Below are positions 52,649 to 61,147 of a stretch of 64,000 nt of DNA, piece after piece. Source of the DNA: Subdoligranulum variabile (GTDB lineage: Bacteria; Bacillota; Clostridia; Oscillospirales; Ruminococcaceae); contig QAKI01000054.1 of assembly GCA_003343905.1 (NCBI GenBank), forward strand, positions 42,931 through 106,930. Reading direction: 5' to 3'. The stretch's first letter is position 1. Each line of letters opens with the position of its first letter. The notes beneath the pieces were generated by a model. The model saw nothing but the letters and a program-made list of their open reading frames with translations. It ran no database searches and was not told the origin of the DNA. Position numbers and translations under genes: made by a program.

Positions 52649-53653
52649 TTACACCAGCACGTCCTTGATGAGCAGGCTCAGCCCGCCGGTGGCCGAGTGG
52701 ATGAACTCCACCGCGTCGTCAGAGTTGCACAGTTCCGCCGGGATCTTGATCTCGATGCCCGATTCCGTCTTGAAGCTGCGGCTTTCCAGACGTTTCATGC
52801 GCGCGGGGCTGACCGTCACGCGGTCGTTCTCCTGCACGCCGGTCTCGGCCAGAGCGGCTTCAAACTTGGGGGCGGCCAGGGGGTACGTTTCCCGCATACG
52901 GGTGCGCACGTCTTCCACCGAAATGGTGTTGTCCACCGCCTGGTTGCGCACCATCAGCTCCACGGCGGTCTCGGTGCCGCCGTCAAAGGGCGGCACATCG
53001 TCCAGTTCCTCCGGTTCGGGGTAGGCTTCCTTGACGGCGGCCACCGCCGTTTCGCAGACGGCTTTCAGCTTGGCTTTCTCCTGCATGGCTTCGGTGCAGC
53101 CGAACACGCGGGTGGACAAGTAGAAGTCCTTTTTCTCGTCCAGGTTGAACCGCTTTTCGATCAAGCGCACGGTGCCGTTGGCCCGGTCGATCAGGGCGGC
53201 TTCGTCGGCCTTGGGGGTGCCGGGCAGCAGCGTGCGCTGCGGCACCATGCTGCTGAACCGGCCGTTGCCCATCGTTTCGGTGTGGTGGGTGTAGCCGGGG
53301 CGGTAGTTGAGTTTGAGCACGGCGTAGAACGGCACCGCGTCCGACGTGAAATCCACCACCGCCAGGTCCCCCGCCGGGATGGCCGGGTACTGGAGCATCT
53401 GCTCAAAGATCACGCCCGCGATACGGCGGGACAGGTCCACGAAATCCTGATTCTGCGCCATCTCCTGCGCAAAGGCGGAATCCGGCAGAAAGCGGCAGTT
53501 CTTGACCTCGTCACTGACGAAGGCTTTTTCGATCACCGCCGAAAAATATTCAAACAGGTCCGCATCCAGGTCCATCGGCCGGTCAGAGAGCAGCGGCTCC
53601 GACGCGCCGGGGTCCAAAAGGTGCAGAATGATCTGGTTGATCTTGAGTTCCAT
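52649..53653 (-). CDS. Nucleoid-associated protein, NdpA/YejK-like family
   Basis: 334 residues, soluble. INQIILHLLDPGASEPLLSD at the start and SDDAVEFIHSATGGLSLLIK at the end are family features. Members bind the nucleoid in gammaproteobacteria; in Firmicutes the role is untested. It lies between tag and a cysteine hydrolase with short gaps, all on the minus strand. Confidence 0.8.
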   Translation of the reverse strand: MELKINQIILHLLDPGASEPLLSDRPMDLDADLFEYFSAVIEKAFVSDEVKNCRFLPDSAFAQEMAQNQDFVDLSRRIAGVIFEQMLQYPAIPAGDLAVVDFTSDAVPFYAVLKLNYRPGYTHHTETMGNGRFSSMVPQRTLLPGTPKADEAALIDRANGTVRLIEKRFNLDEKKDFYLSTRVFGCTEAMQEKAKLKAVCETAVAAVKEAYPEPEELDDVPPFDGGTETAVELMVRNQAVDNTISVEDVRTRMRETYPLAAPKFEAALAETGVQENDRVTVSPARMKRLESRSFKTESGIEIKIPAELCNSDDAVEFIHSATGGLSLLIKDVLV

Positions 53654-53672
53654 GGCAGGGGCTCCTTTTTAT

Positions 53673-54203
53673 TTATGTATGACGTTCCATTTTTTCGATC
53701 GTTTCCCGCAGGGCCGGGCACGCGGCAAAGCGTTCCGGCCAGAGGAATCCGTTATAATATTCATAGCTTTGGCGGCGGTCCATACAGGGGTTGTCCACGG
53801 TGGAATTGCAGCCTGCGGGCACCACCATGTCAAAGCCCCGCTCGAACCCGCCGATCACGGTGGCGTTGATGCACTTATCGGTCTGCAAACCCGCCACCAC
53901 GACTGTTTTCTCGCCTTTTTCGGTCAGGTATTCGGCCAGCCCGGTATCCCGGAAGGCGCTGTTCCAGTGCTTCACAAACACCCGCTCGCCGGGGCGCGGC
54001 GCAAACGCGCCGAATACGGCAAAGCCCGCGCAGCCCTCGGTCAGTTCGCTGCCCGGCCCGTCGTCGTGGACCACATAGACCACTTCCACCCCGTTTTGCC
54101 GCGCCGTCTGGATCAGCAGCCGGATGTTCGCCACAAAATCCCCGTATTGATACAGCGCCTCGTTCACCAGCGCCTCCTGGGTGTCCACCACCAACAGCAC
54201 CAT
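53673..54203 (-). CDS. Cysteine hydrolase, isochorismatase family
   Basis: 176 residues. The triad is visible: Asp7 in LLVVDTQEA, Lys78 in VFVKHWNSAF and Cys111 in GLQTDKCINATV. Members hydrolyse isochorismate, nicotinamide or ureido groups; the substrate is not readable. The ATG at 54203 follows AAAGGAGG. It overlaps no neighbour and precedes the NdpA-like gene by 19 nt. Confidence 0.88.
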   Translation of the reverse strand: MVLLVVDTQEALVNEALYQYGDFVANIRLLIQTARQNGVEVVYVVHDDGPGSELTEGCAGFAVFGAFAPRPGERVFVKHWNSAFRDTGLAEYLTEKGEKTVVVAGLQTDKCINATVIGGFERGFDMVVPAGCNSTVDNPCMDRRQSYEYYNGFLWPERFAACPALRETIEKMERHT

Positions 54204-54354
54204 CTGCCCGTTCCTCCTTTGTATTGGTATGTCTTTTTCCATTATACCAGCTATGGCGCCGCGCCACAACGGCCGCACGCACGCCCTGGCACAATTTGGC
54301 GGGGTTGGGCAGCCGCCGGGCGGGGCACCCTAACGGGGAAGGGAGGGATGCCCC

Positions 54355-54564
54355 ATGGAGCTTACGCCCCGCACAGAAAAAGAGGTGCGCCGCCGCGCCG
54401 CCCCCAGCCGCCAGAAACAGGCGGAGGAATTTTTGAAGGGCAACAGCCCCGGCGTGATGCAGCGGTATGCGCCGGACGCCGTGCCCGACCCCGAAGAAGG
54501 CTGGGTGGAGAGCGACGAGACCGTGCAGCGGCTGGTCCGCTGGCGGGAGGAAGCGATCTATTAA
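54355..54564 (+). CDS. Small hypothetical protein, 69 residues
   Basis: Charged, without membrane segment or known motif. The start is supported by GGGAAGGGAGGG about 10 nt upstream, and a strong terminator follows the stop. The sequence is rich in Arg and Glu and ends VQRLVRWREEAIY. It is a likely real single-gene unit of unknown function. Confidence 0.6.
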   Translation: MELTPRTEKEVRRRAAPSRQKQAEEFLKGNSPGVMQRYAPDAVPDPEEGWVESDETVQRLVRWREEAIY

Positions 54565-54582
54565 GCCCGCCGGACAGCGAGC

Positions 54583-54610
54583 AGCCCCGTCGCAAGACGG
54601 GGCTTTTTTG
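54583..54610 (+). terminator. Terminator after the small gene
   Basis: AGCCCCGTC, GCAA, GACGGGGCT, then TTTTTTG. Confidence 0.9.
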
Positions 54611-54624
54611 CGTGGTGCGCCGGT

Positions 54625-55017
54625 TCAGTCCGCGTTGAGTTTGGCCGCCGCTTTCTGGCTGAAGCGGTCGTTGTCCACGATGTAACGCTCGTGGGTGGCG
54701 TGGGCCACCTCGCTCACATCGTCGTAGACGCGGGCCGTAAACGTCAGGCGGCGGTCCGCCACGGCGGTCAGTTCACAGTCACATTCGACCACCATGCCCA
54801 CCGGCGTGGGCGCCGTATGCGCCAGCGAAATGCTGGTGCCCACGGTGCCGGTGCCCGGTTCCAGTTCCTCTGCCACCGACTGCCAGCAAGCTTTTTCGAT
54901 CAGGGCCGCCACAGCCGGGGTGGCCAGCACCGGCAGTTCGCCGCTGCCCATGGCCCGGGCTGTGTTCTCCGTGGTGACACGCAGCGCCGCGTGCCCCTTG
55001 ATGCCTGGTTCTAACAA
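54625..55017 (-). CDS. Thioesterase, FlK-like hot-dog-fold family
   Basis: 130 residues with TTG start at 55017, 8 nt after AAGGGGG. VLATPAVAALIEKACWQSV is the long hot-dog helix with the Glu-x-x-Cys/Ala pattern, VGTSISLAHTAPTPVG carries the active-site His, and THERYIVDNDRF ends the domain. Such enzymes hydrolyse acyl-CoA; FlK itself acts on fluoroacetyl-CoA, but relatives have other acyl-CoA substrates. Confidence 0.8.
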   Translation of the reverse strand: MLEPGIKGHAALRVTTENTARAMGSGELPVLATPAVAALIEKACWQSVAEELEPGTGTVGTSISLAHTAPTPVGMVVECDCELTAVADRRLTFTARVYDDVSEVAHATHERYIVDNDRFSQKAAAKLNAD

Positions 55018-55098
55018 CCTGAGATCCCCCTTTTGTGCTTTTTGTCATTTTTTATTATAGCCGCCCCCGGCGCGAATTGCAATACACCGCGCCGGGGC

Positions 55099-55127
55099 TT
55101 GCCTTTTGCCCCCGGAGCCGTTATACT
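55099..55127 (+). promoter_or_regulatory. Sigma-A promoter of the hypothetical gene at 55157
   Basis: TTGCCT (55099-55104), 17-nt spacer, TATACT (55122-55127), 29 nt before the GTG. Confidence 0.65.
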
Positions 55128-55156
55128 GAAACACAAAAGAAAGGAGGCGGCGCGCT

Positions 55157-55507
55157 GTGACCGCTGCGGATTTTACGAACATCCATCTGCAATATAAATC
55201 GGAACAGGCCGAGGGGGAGGTGCCCGCCGTGATCGAGCACGACTTTGAGGCCGGGCGGATGGTGGACCACTACTATGTGACCCCCTCCCCCGCGTTCTGG
55301 GCCGACGAGGGCGTGCAAAAGCTGGGCAGCGTTTCGGGCATTCTGTTTTTGCAGCAGCCCGACGGCAAACCCTGGCAAATTCTGGTCCACGAACCCGCCA
55401 TGATCCAGGAAGTGGTCTTTGAGATGCCGGACGAGGAGTTCCGCGCCATGCTCAAAGCCAGCGGCGTGATCCTGCCCGGCGAGCCGGGCTTTACCCCGCT
55501 GGCCTGA
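55157..55507 (+). CDS. Hypothetical protein, 116 residues
   Basis: GTG start at 55157 with AAAGGAGGCGG upstream, own promoter and bidirectional terminator downstream, so it is expressed as one gene. The protein is acidic and soluble, with mixed alpha/beta content: DHYYVTPSPAFWADEGVQKL and EVVFEMPDEEFRAMLKASGV are landmarks. I do not recognise a family. Confidence 0.65.
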   Translation: MTAADFTNIHLQYKSEQAEGEVPAVIEHDFEAGRMVDHYYVTPSPAFWADEGVQKLGSVSGILFLQQPDGKPWQILVHEPAMIQEVVFEMPDEEFRAMLKASGVILPGEPGFTPLA

Positions 55508-55542
55508 CGGCCTTTTGCACCGCCGTCCCATTCCCACACAAC

Positions 55543-55580
55543 ACCGCCGCGCTGTTTCGGGGTCGAAACGGCGCGGCGGT
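55543..55580. terminator. Bidirectional terminator
   Basis: ACCGCCGCGC-T-GTTTCG and CGAAAC-G-GCGCGGCGGT around GGGT, with T run on the plus side. Confidence 0.8.
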
Positions 55581-55607
55581 TTTCATTTTTATATAGTATA
55601 AAGCGGA

Positions 55608-55844
55608 TCACCGCCCGCGGTCCTCGTCCTCCCAGGGTTCCGTACAGGCGACGATGGCAAGCCCCGCCACAAGAAAGACCGCCGAGACCGCCACGGCCGC
55701 ACCGCCCCCGAACAGGCCGAAGAAAGTGAACGCCAACGGCTGCCCCAGCGCCGCGCCGATCAGCGGGCGCGCCAGCAGGGCCAGGCCGATCATACTCATC
55801 ACGATGCCCGCGATCCGCAGGCCCTTGTTCCTGATCTTCTTCAT
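55608..55844 (-). CDS. Small membrane protein, 78 residues
   Basis: Two hydrophobic segments (about 10-32 and 38-66) with a basic start MKKIRNKGLR and an acidic end. It begins 3 nt after the TetR stop and is translated with it. No family recognised; as the only partner of the regulator it could be a sensor or a small transporter. Confidence 0.65.
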   Translation of the reverse strand: MKKIRNKGLRIAGIVMSMIGLALLARPLIGAALGQPLAFTFFGLFGGGAAVAVSAVFLVAGLAIVACTEPWEDEDRGR

Positions 55845-55847
55845 CTA

Positions 55848-56414
55848 TCATCCCTCCACCATGCGGCTGATGCAGCGGACCGTCTCCGCGATCAGTGCTT
55901 CCTCGTTTTCGCAGCGGCCCTGCGCGACCGCGGCGCTGGCGGCGTCGATCAGGCTGCGGGCCAGTCTGGCCGTGATGCGCGGGTCAAACGCCGCAAAGCC
56001 GTCCGTTTCCTGCCCATAGCGCAGCATTTCTTCCACAGGGCCGCAAATCCCCGCGTCGTCGCCGTACACGAGCGCCCCGCCGTCCGTCCGGGCATTGGCG
56101 ATGATCTCCATGACGGCCAGCGTCCGGACCTTATGCGCCTGCACATAGCGCAGCACCCCCGCCGTGTAGGCGGCCAGCAGCGCGGACGCCGGTGCGCCCT
56201 CGTCCATGCACCGGGCCAGCCATTCGGCGGCCCCGGCAAAACAGTCCTGCACCAGATTTTGGAAGATGGCCCCTTTCTGCGGGAAGTGATAGGCCACCAA
56301 TCCCTTGCTGATCTGCAGGCGCGCCGCCAGCTGCCCATAGGAAAACCCGGCGTACCCCTGTTCCGCCAGCAGCGCACAGGCGGCATCCAAAATCTTTTCC
56401 CTTGTTTCCTTCAT
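55848..56414 (-). CDS. TetR/AcrR-family transcriptional regulator
   Basis: 188 residues. HTH (about 10-55) with SYGQLAARLQISKGLVAYHF; the ligand domain is unique. The ATG at 56414 follows AAAGGGGG. Two copies of an 18-bp imperfect palindrome lie in its promoter, so autoregulation is likely. Its only cotranscribed partner is the 78-residue membrane protein. Confidence 0.88.
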   Translation of the reverse strand: MKETREKILDAACALLAEQGYAGFSYGQLAARLQISKGLVAYHFPQKGAIFQNLVQDCFAGAAEWLARCMDEGAPASALLAAYTAGVLRYVQAHKVRTLAVMEIIANARTDGGALVYGDDAGICGPVEEMLRYGQETDGFAAFDPRITARLARSLIDAASAAVAQGRCENEEALIAETVRCISRMVEG

Positions 56415-56436
56415 GGGTCGGCCCCCTTTCAAGCCC

Positions 56437-56490
56437 ATTATAGTACGGTCGTTCTATTTTTTCAAGCACTTTTTTGAACGCCCGTACTAT
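56437..56490 (-). promoter_or_regulatory. Promoter with two TetR operators
   Basis: Minus strand: TTGAAA (56465-56460), 17-nt spacer, TATAAT (56442-56437). Palindromes ATAGTACGGTCGTTCTAT (56440-56457) and the related TTTGAACGCCCGTACTAT (56473-56490) lie on the spacer and upstream. Confidence 0.75.
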
Positions 56491-56535
56491 TTTCTTGCAT
56501 CCCCAGAAAAACCCCGCTTTTTTCGCGCGCGGGGG

Positions 56536-56583
56536 TTGACAGGCGACATTTTCGGGTGTATCATATGAACAAATAAACATATG
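56536..56583 (+). promoter_or_regulatory. Promoter and operator of the metal-efflux operon
   Basis: TTGACA (56536-56541), 17-nt spacer, TATCAT (56559-56564). CATATGAACAAATAAACATATG (56562-56583, split by an AA centre) overlaps the start site, as expected for ArsR/SmtB-type metal sensors. Confidence 0.8.
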
Positions 56584-56598
56584 AAAGGATGTTGCTCT

Positions 56599-56961
56599 AT
56601 GCTGCACCAGGAACCGCTGCCCCCCAGCGACGGCCAGCCGCTGGACGAACAGGCTTTGCAGCGCCTGCAGGATGACCTGCCCGGCGACGAAGTGCTGTAT
56701 GACCTGGCCGAACTGTTCCGGGTCTTTGGCGACACCACCCGCATCAAAATTCTGTACGCCCTGTTTGAAAGCGAACTCTGCGTCAACGACATTGCCCAGG
56801 TGGTGGGGCTTTCCCAAAGTGCGGTCAGCCACCAGTTGCGGCTGCTGAAAGCCAGCAAGCTGGTAAAATTCCGCCGGGAGGGCAAGGCCGTCTATTATTC
56901 CCTGGACGACGACCATGTACGCAGCATGATCGCCCTGGGTATGGAACACGTAGAAGAATGA
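56599..56961 (+). CDS. ArsR/SmtB-family metal-responsive repressor
   Basis: 120 residues. Winged helix with SELCVNDIAQVVGLSQSAVS then HQLRLLKASKLV. The last helix has DDDHV...MEHVEE, matching the alpha-5 zinc site of CzrA/SmtB types; the alpha-3 CxC cadmium site is lost (only one Cys). So zinc-like induction is likely. The ATG at 56599 follows AAAGGA; an ATG at 56581 lies in the operator. Confidence 0.88.
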   Translation: MLHQEPLPPSDGQPLDEQALQRLQDDLPGDEVLYDLAELFRVFGDTTRIKILYALFESELCVNDIAQVVGLSQSAVSHQLRLLKASKLVKFRREGKAVYYSLDDDHVRSMIALGMEHVEE

Positions 56962-57015
56962 CCCCGCCGGGCCGCCCGAACGGCCCCGCATACATCAGGA
57001 AAAGAGGTTTTTACC

Positions 57016-57231
57016 ATGCAGAAGAAATTCAAGATCGAAGTGGACTGCGCCAACTGCGCCGCCAAAATCGAGACCGCCGTCAAGGCCATTCCCGGCGTGA
57101 ACAGCGCCAGCGTCAGCTTTATGACCCAGAAGATGCTGCTGGACGCCGACGACGGCCGCTTTGACGAGATCTTGCAGCAGGCGGTGCGCACCGCCAAGCG
57201 GATCGAGCCGGATTTCGAGATCGAACTGTGA
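57016..57231 (+). CDS. Free-standing heavy-metal-associated (HMA) domain protein
   Basis: 71 residues, one HMA fold with DCANCAAKIE holding the two-Cys metal site near residue 11. It gives metal to, or senses metal for, the P1B ATPase encoded next, which itself lacks an N-terminal HMA domain. Gene order and the short gap (38 nt to the ATPase ATG) make this a split version of a usual ZntA/CadA protein. Confidence 0.85.
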   Translation: MQKKFKIEVDCANCAAKIETAVKAIPGVNSASVSFMTQKMLLDADDGRFDEILQQAVRTAKRIEPDFEIEL

Positions 57232-57269
57232 CCCGGGGCCGCCCCCCGACGGATGGAGGTATCTACCCT

Positions 57270-59141
57270 ATGACGAAAAAGCAGAAAAAAACGCTGCAGC
57301 GCATTCTGCTGGCCGCGGCGCTGGCCGTGTGCGCCGCCGTGGCGCTGGCCCTGTGGGCGGCGCCCTGGTATGTGCAGCTTGTGCTGTGGCTGATCCCCTA
57401 TCTGGTCATCGGCCATGACGTGCTGCGCAAGGCGCTGCTGGGCATCCGCAGCGGCGAAGTGTTCGACGAGAACTTCCTGATGGCCGTGGCCACCGTGGGC
57501 GCCATGGCCTGCGGCGAATATGCCGAGGGCGTGGCCGTCATGCTGTTCTACCAGATCGGCGAACTGTTCCAGAGTTACGCCGTGGGCAAAAGCCGCCGCA
57601 GCATCAGCGAATTGATGGACATTCGCCCCGACAGCGCCAACCTGGAACAGCCCGACGGCAGCGTCAAGACCGTGGACCCCGACGAAGTGCCGGTGGGCGC
57701 GGTGATCGTAGTCAAACCCGGCGAGAAAGTCCCCCTTGACGGCCGTGTTCTGAGCGGCGAAAGTTCGCTGAACACCGCCGCCCTGACCGGCGAGAGCCGC
57801 CCCCGCAGCGCGCGCCCCGGGGACGAGGTCATCAGCGGCTGCGTCAACGGCGACGGGCTGCTGCGCATCACGACCACCAAAGTTTACGGCGAGTCCACCG
57901 TGGCCCGCATTCTGGATCTGGTGGAAAACTCCAGCCTGAAAAAAGCCAAGGTGGAAAACTTCATCACCAAATTTGCCCGCTGGTACACCCCGCTGGTCTG
58001 CCTGGCGGCGCTGGTGCTGGCCGTGCTGCCCCCGCTGGTGCTGGGCGGCGGCTGGACTGACTGGCTGCTGCGCGCGCTGACCTTCCTCGTCATCAGCTGC
58101 CCCTGCGCGCTGGTCATTTCGATCCCGCTGACCTTCTTCGGCGGCATCGGCGGCGCGTCCCGCTGCGGCATCCTCGTCAAGGGCGGCAACTATCTGGAAG
58201 CGTTGGCCCACACCGGCGTGGCGGCCTTTGACAAGACCGGCACCCTGACCCGCGGTGTGTTCGAGGTCACGCGGGTATCCCCCGCCCCGGGCGTGGACCG
58301 GGAAGAACTGCTGGAGACCGCCGCCCTGGCGGAGCGTTTTTCCAGCCATCCCATCAGCAAGAGCCTGCGGGACGCCTGCCCCGGCGCAGACCCCCGCCGT
58401 GCCGCCGACGCGCGGGAAGTGGCCGGGCAGGGCGTATGCACCCAGGTGGACGGCCGCACCGTACTGGCCGGCAACGCCCGCCTGATGGAAGCCCATCACA
58501 TTGCCTACACGCCGGACGAGGGCGCGGGCAGCATCGTCTATGTAGCCCGCGAGGGGCAGTTCCTGGGTTCCATCCTGATCTCTGACCAGCAGAAACCCAC
58601 CGCCGCGGCCGCCGTGCATGACCTGCGCGAACAGGGCGTGCGGACCGTGATGCTGACCGGCGACAGCGAAGCCGTGGCGGCCAAAGTCGCCGGGGAACTG
58701 GGCATCGACGAAGTACACGCCGGGCTGCTGCCTGCCGACAAGGTCGAGCAGGTGGAAGCACTGCTGACCCGCAAACCCGCCGACAAGATGCTGGTGTTCG
58801 CGGGCGACGGCATCAACGACGCACCGGTCCTGATGCGGGCCGACATCGGCATCGCCATGGGCGCGCTGGGCAGCGACGCCGCCATCGAAGCCGCCGACGT
58901 GGTGCTGATGGACGACGACCCCGCCAAGATCGGCCTTTCGATGCGCATTGCCCGCAAGTGCATGGCTATCGTTTACCAGAACATCGTGTTTGCGCTGGGC
59001 GTCAAGGCGCTGTGCCTGATCCTGAGCGCCGTGGGCGTAGCCAACATGTGGTGGGCCGTCTTTGCCGACGTGGGCGTGATGGTGCTGGCGGTGCTCAACG
59101 CTACCCGGATGCTCAACGTGCGTTCCTACCAGAAACAATGA
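57270..59141 (+). CDS. P1B-type heavy-metal-translocating ATPase (Zn/Cd/Pb class)
   Basis: 623 residues, no N-terminal HMA. TGESRP actuator loop, SCPCALVISIP with the CPC transport site, DKTGTLTRG with the phosphorylated Asp, SSHPIS as the HP motif, GDGINDAPVL hinge. GVKALCLILS and FADVGVMVLAVLNATRML supply the Lys and Asp of the last two helices, which mark the Zn/Cd/Pb subclass (P1B-2). It exports metal across the membrane. The ATG at 57270 follows GGAGGT; a GTG at 57228 overlaps the HMA stop. Confidence 0.92.
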   Translation: MTKKQKKTLQRILLAAALAVCAAVALALWAAPWYVQLVLWLIPYLVIGHDVLRKALLGIRSGEVFDENFLMAVATVGAMACGEYAEGVAVMLFYQIGELFQSYAVGKSRRSISELMDIRPDSANLEQPDGSVKTVDPDEVPVGAVIVVKPGEKVPLDGRVLSGESSLNTAALTGESRPRSARPGDEVISGCVNGDGLLRITTTKVYGESTVARILDLVENSSLKKAKVENFITKFARWYTPLVCLAALVLAVLPPLVLGGGWTDWLLRALTFLVISCPCALVISIPLTFFGGIGGASRCGILVKGGNYLEALAHTGVAAFDKTGTLTRGVFEVTRVSPAPGVDREELLETAALAERFSSHPISKSLRDACPGADPRRAADAREVAGQGVCTQVDGRTVLAGNARLMEAHHIAYTPDEGAGSIVYVAREGQFLGSILISDQQKPTAAAAVHDLREQGVRTVMLTGDSEAVAAKVAGELGIDEVHAGLLPADKVEQVEALLTRKPADKMLVFAGDGINDAPVLMRADIGIAMGALGSDAAIEAADVVLMDDDPAKIGLSMRIARKCMAIVYQNIVFALGVKALCLILSAVGVANMWWAVFADVGVMVLAVLNATRMLNVRSYQKQ

Positions 59142-59151
59142 CAAACACACG

Positions 59152-59187
59152 AGGCCCGGTCCCCTGCAGGGACCGGGCCTTGTTTTG
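59152..59187 (+). terminator. Terminator of the metal-efflux operon
   Basis: AGGCCCGGTCCC, CTGCA, GGGACCGGGCCT, then TGTTTTG. Confidence 0.88.
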
Positions 59188-59205
59188 TCTTGTATATCCG
59201 GCGCA

Positions 59206-59763
59206 TCAGGCGTTCAGCGTGCGGTTGACGTGGCTGACCGATTTGACGTAGGCCACCAGCAGTTTCCAGCAGCCATAGCCCAGGGCGCAGAGGGCCAGGC
59301 CCGTGAGCAGGCAGAGCACGAACACCAGCAGCGGGTTCTGCACCCCGGCAACGCCGATGTACTGCACATAGGGGATGTGCAGCCCCAGCGCCGCATCCAC
59401 GGCTTTGAGCGTCCCCAGCAGCGGCGTGAGGACGCCGCACAGCAGGAACACCGGCGCGCAGATGACCAGCGTGGGGATGATCACCAGCCCCGAAAGACCG
59501 GCCGCGCTGTAGAAGGCACAGAGCGCCAGTACCCGGCCCATGCTGAACCCGCTGCCCTGGGCGATCAGGTCGCCCAGGTAGGCGCGGGCCATCTCTTTGG
59601 GTTCGCCCAGGCGGGCTAAAATCTGTTCGGGCGTCTGCCCGGCGGCCTGCAGTTCCTGCATTTCGCTCTTGATCTCCTGCACGATGTCCACCCGCTCCGA
59701 CACCGGCAGCGGTTTGAGGTATTTTTCCACCTGTTCCAGATACTCATTCAGTCGCTTTTCCAT
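59206..59763 (-). CDS. DUF1700 (HAAS-domain) membrane protein
   Basis: 185 residues. The N-terminal helical domain (1-80, LNEYLEQVEKYLKPLPVSER and LGEPKEMARAYL) is the HAAS/DUF1700 signature; then four helices. It is the standard partner of PadR regulators in Firmicutes; the function is unknown. It starts 16 nt after padR. Confidence 0.85.
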   Translation of the reverse strand: MEKRLNEYLEQVEKYLKPLPVSERVDIVQEIKSEMQELQAAGQTPEQILARLGEPKEMARAYLGDLIAQGSGFSMGRVLALCAFYSAAGLSGLVIIPTLVICAPVFLLCGVLTPLLGTLKAVDAALGLHIPYVQYIGVAGVQNPLLVFVLCLLTGLALCALGYGCWKLLVAYVKSVSHVNRTLNA

Positions 59764-59779
59764 CGTTTAGTCCTCCCTG

Positions 59780-60136
59780 TCATTCTTCGGCGGCCTTCTC
59801 CTGCGGGCCGTTTTTCAGTGTTTCGATCGTCGTCAGCAGATTATCCCATTCTTCCCCCATGGCCGTCAGGTATTCCTGCCCCTGATCGGTCAGGGCGTAG
59901 TATTTGCGGGGCGGCAGGCCCTCGGCGCTCTCCTGCCAGGTGGAGGAGATATACCCCTCTTTGAGCAGCCGCCGCAGCAGCGGGTAGATGGTGTTTTCCT
60001 TGGCAGCCAGGATGGGGTAGTTTTCCAGCGTGGTGATGATTTCGTACCCGTAGGAGGGTTTCTGCCGGATCATCAGCAGGATGCAGAATTCCAGCGTTCC
60101 GCGCTTGATCTGAGTTTTCCAGTCGTCGATGTTCAT
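59780..60136 (-). CDS. PadR-family transcriptional regulator
   Basis: 118 residues. Winged helix with KPSYGYEIITTLENYPILAA and NTIYPLLRRLLKEGYI, typical of the short PadR group (PadR-s2). It pairs with the DUF1700 gene and has a palindrome in its own promoter. Related pairs control membrane-stress or lantibiotic responses, but the signal here is not known. Confidence 0.9.
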   Translation of the reverse strand: MNIDDWKTQIKRGTLEFCILLMIRQKPSYGYEIITTLENYPILAAKENTIYPLLRRLLKEGYISSTWQESAEGLPPRKYYALTDQGQEYLTAMGEEWDNLLTTIETLKNGPQEKAAEE

Positions 60137-60158
60137 GTACTGTGCCTCCTTTGGCTAC

Positions 60159-60196
60159 ATCGTACCACACAGTACCATGTTTGTCAATAGTACTGT
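60159..60196 (-). promoter_or_regulatory. Promoter and PadR operator
   Basis: Minus strand: TTGACA (60187-60182), 17-nt spacer, TACGAT (60164-60159). ACAGTAC...GTACTGT (60169-60196, 14-nt gap) spans the -35 box. Confidence 0.7.
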
Positions 60197-60248
60197 GCAA
60201 ACTTTTTTGGTCGGGCCGCTGCCGCCGCAAAACGCCCATCCGCCCAAA

Positions 60249-60278
60249 ACAAAAGCCCCCGCCTTTGCAGGCGGGAGC
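60249..60278 (-). terminator. Terminator after the SpoIIQ-like gene
   Basis: GCTCCCGCCT, GCAA, AGGCGGGGGC (one mismatch), then TTTTGTTTT on the minus strand. Confidence 0.75.
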
Positions 60279-60316
60279 GATCGGGTTCCTGTTCTGTTTT
60301 ACTTTTTGCGGGCACG

Positions 60317-61039
60317 TCAGGCGGCAGGGTCCTGATACGCGCCGTCTTTCAGGCATTCCAGATGGACATGGGGTTCGCCGTGCAGTTCCGCCGGGATCTG
60401 CCCCACTTTGCCCAGGGTATCGGCGGCGGAAACTTCGTCGCCGGTCTTTACTTCCGGGTCCGTCAGGCCGCAGTAGCGCCACACAAGGCCGTCGGCGTCG
60501 GTGACTTCCACTACGCCGCCCCAGAGGGCGTCCTCGCTGACGTTGGTGACTTTGCCCGGCTGCACGGGGGTGACGGCGTCGCCCTCCGCGGCGGCGTAGT
60601 CCGCGCCGTTGTGGGTGCGCCAGTCGCCCAGCGTTTCGTTATAGACCAGTTCCTCCCCGCTGAACGCCGCCAGGGGTTCCCCCTGCCAGAACGCCGAGGA
60701 GGCGGCAGGCTGCGCGGGCGGCTCGGCCGTGACGGAAGGCGCGGCGGAGGCAGCCGCAGGCGCAGAGGATGCCCCAGAGGACGCATCCTGCCCAGAGGGC
60801 GGCGCCGACGGCGTTGAAGTCGGTTCCGGCACGTCGCTGGCCGGGTTGTTCACGGCGGTGTCCGGCTGGTCCCATGTGCTGTCCTCCTGCAAGGCTTCTT
60901 TGCGGAGCTGCGTGAGTTCCGTCATGTTGTTCACCACGCTGCGCAGCGCCAGAATCCCCGCCGCCGTGGCGGCGAACACCAGCGCCAGGCAGAACAGGTA
61001 GAGGCCCTTCTCCTTGAAAAAATTCTTGATATGGTTCAT
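60317..61039 (-). CDS. M23-family LytM-domain membrane protein, SpoIIQ-like
   Basis: 240 residues: one N-terminal helix (about 12-34), a Ser/Pro/Ala-rich linker (about 60-115), and a C-terminal LytM domain with LGDWRTHNGADYAA and EPHVHLECL. His and Asp of the first motif and the H-x-H of the second are kept, so zinc binding is possible. The one-helix plus LytM layout and the D-W-R-T-H motif are those of SpoIIQ, which links mother cell and forespore; a general wall endopeptidase is the alternative. Confidence 0.7.
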   Translation of the reverse strand: MNHIKNFFKEKGLYLFCLALVFAATAAGILALRSVVNNMTELTQLRKEALQEDSTWDQPDTAVNNPASDVPEPTSTPSAPPSGQDASSGASSAPAAASAAPSVTAEPPAQPAASSAFWQGEPLAAFSGEELVYNETLGDWRTHNGADYAAAEGDAVTPVQPGKVTNVSEDALWGGVVEVTDADGLVWRYCGLTDPEVKTGDEVSAADTLGKVGQIPAELHGEPHVHLECLKDGAYQDPAA

Positions 61040-61147
61040 CTTTCCCCGTCCTTTACGGCAAAATTTGTGTATGCCTTTAGTGTGGACGGAAAGAAAAGAT
61101 TTATACACGCAGATGCAGGCGCGCCAAACCGCGCAGAAAACAGGGCT

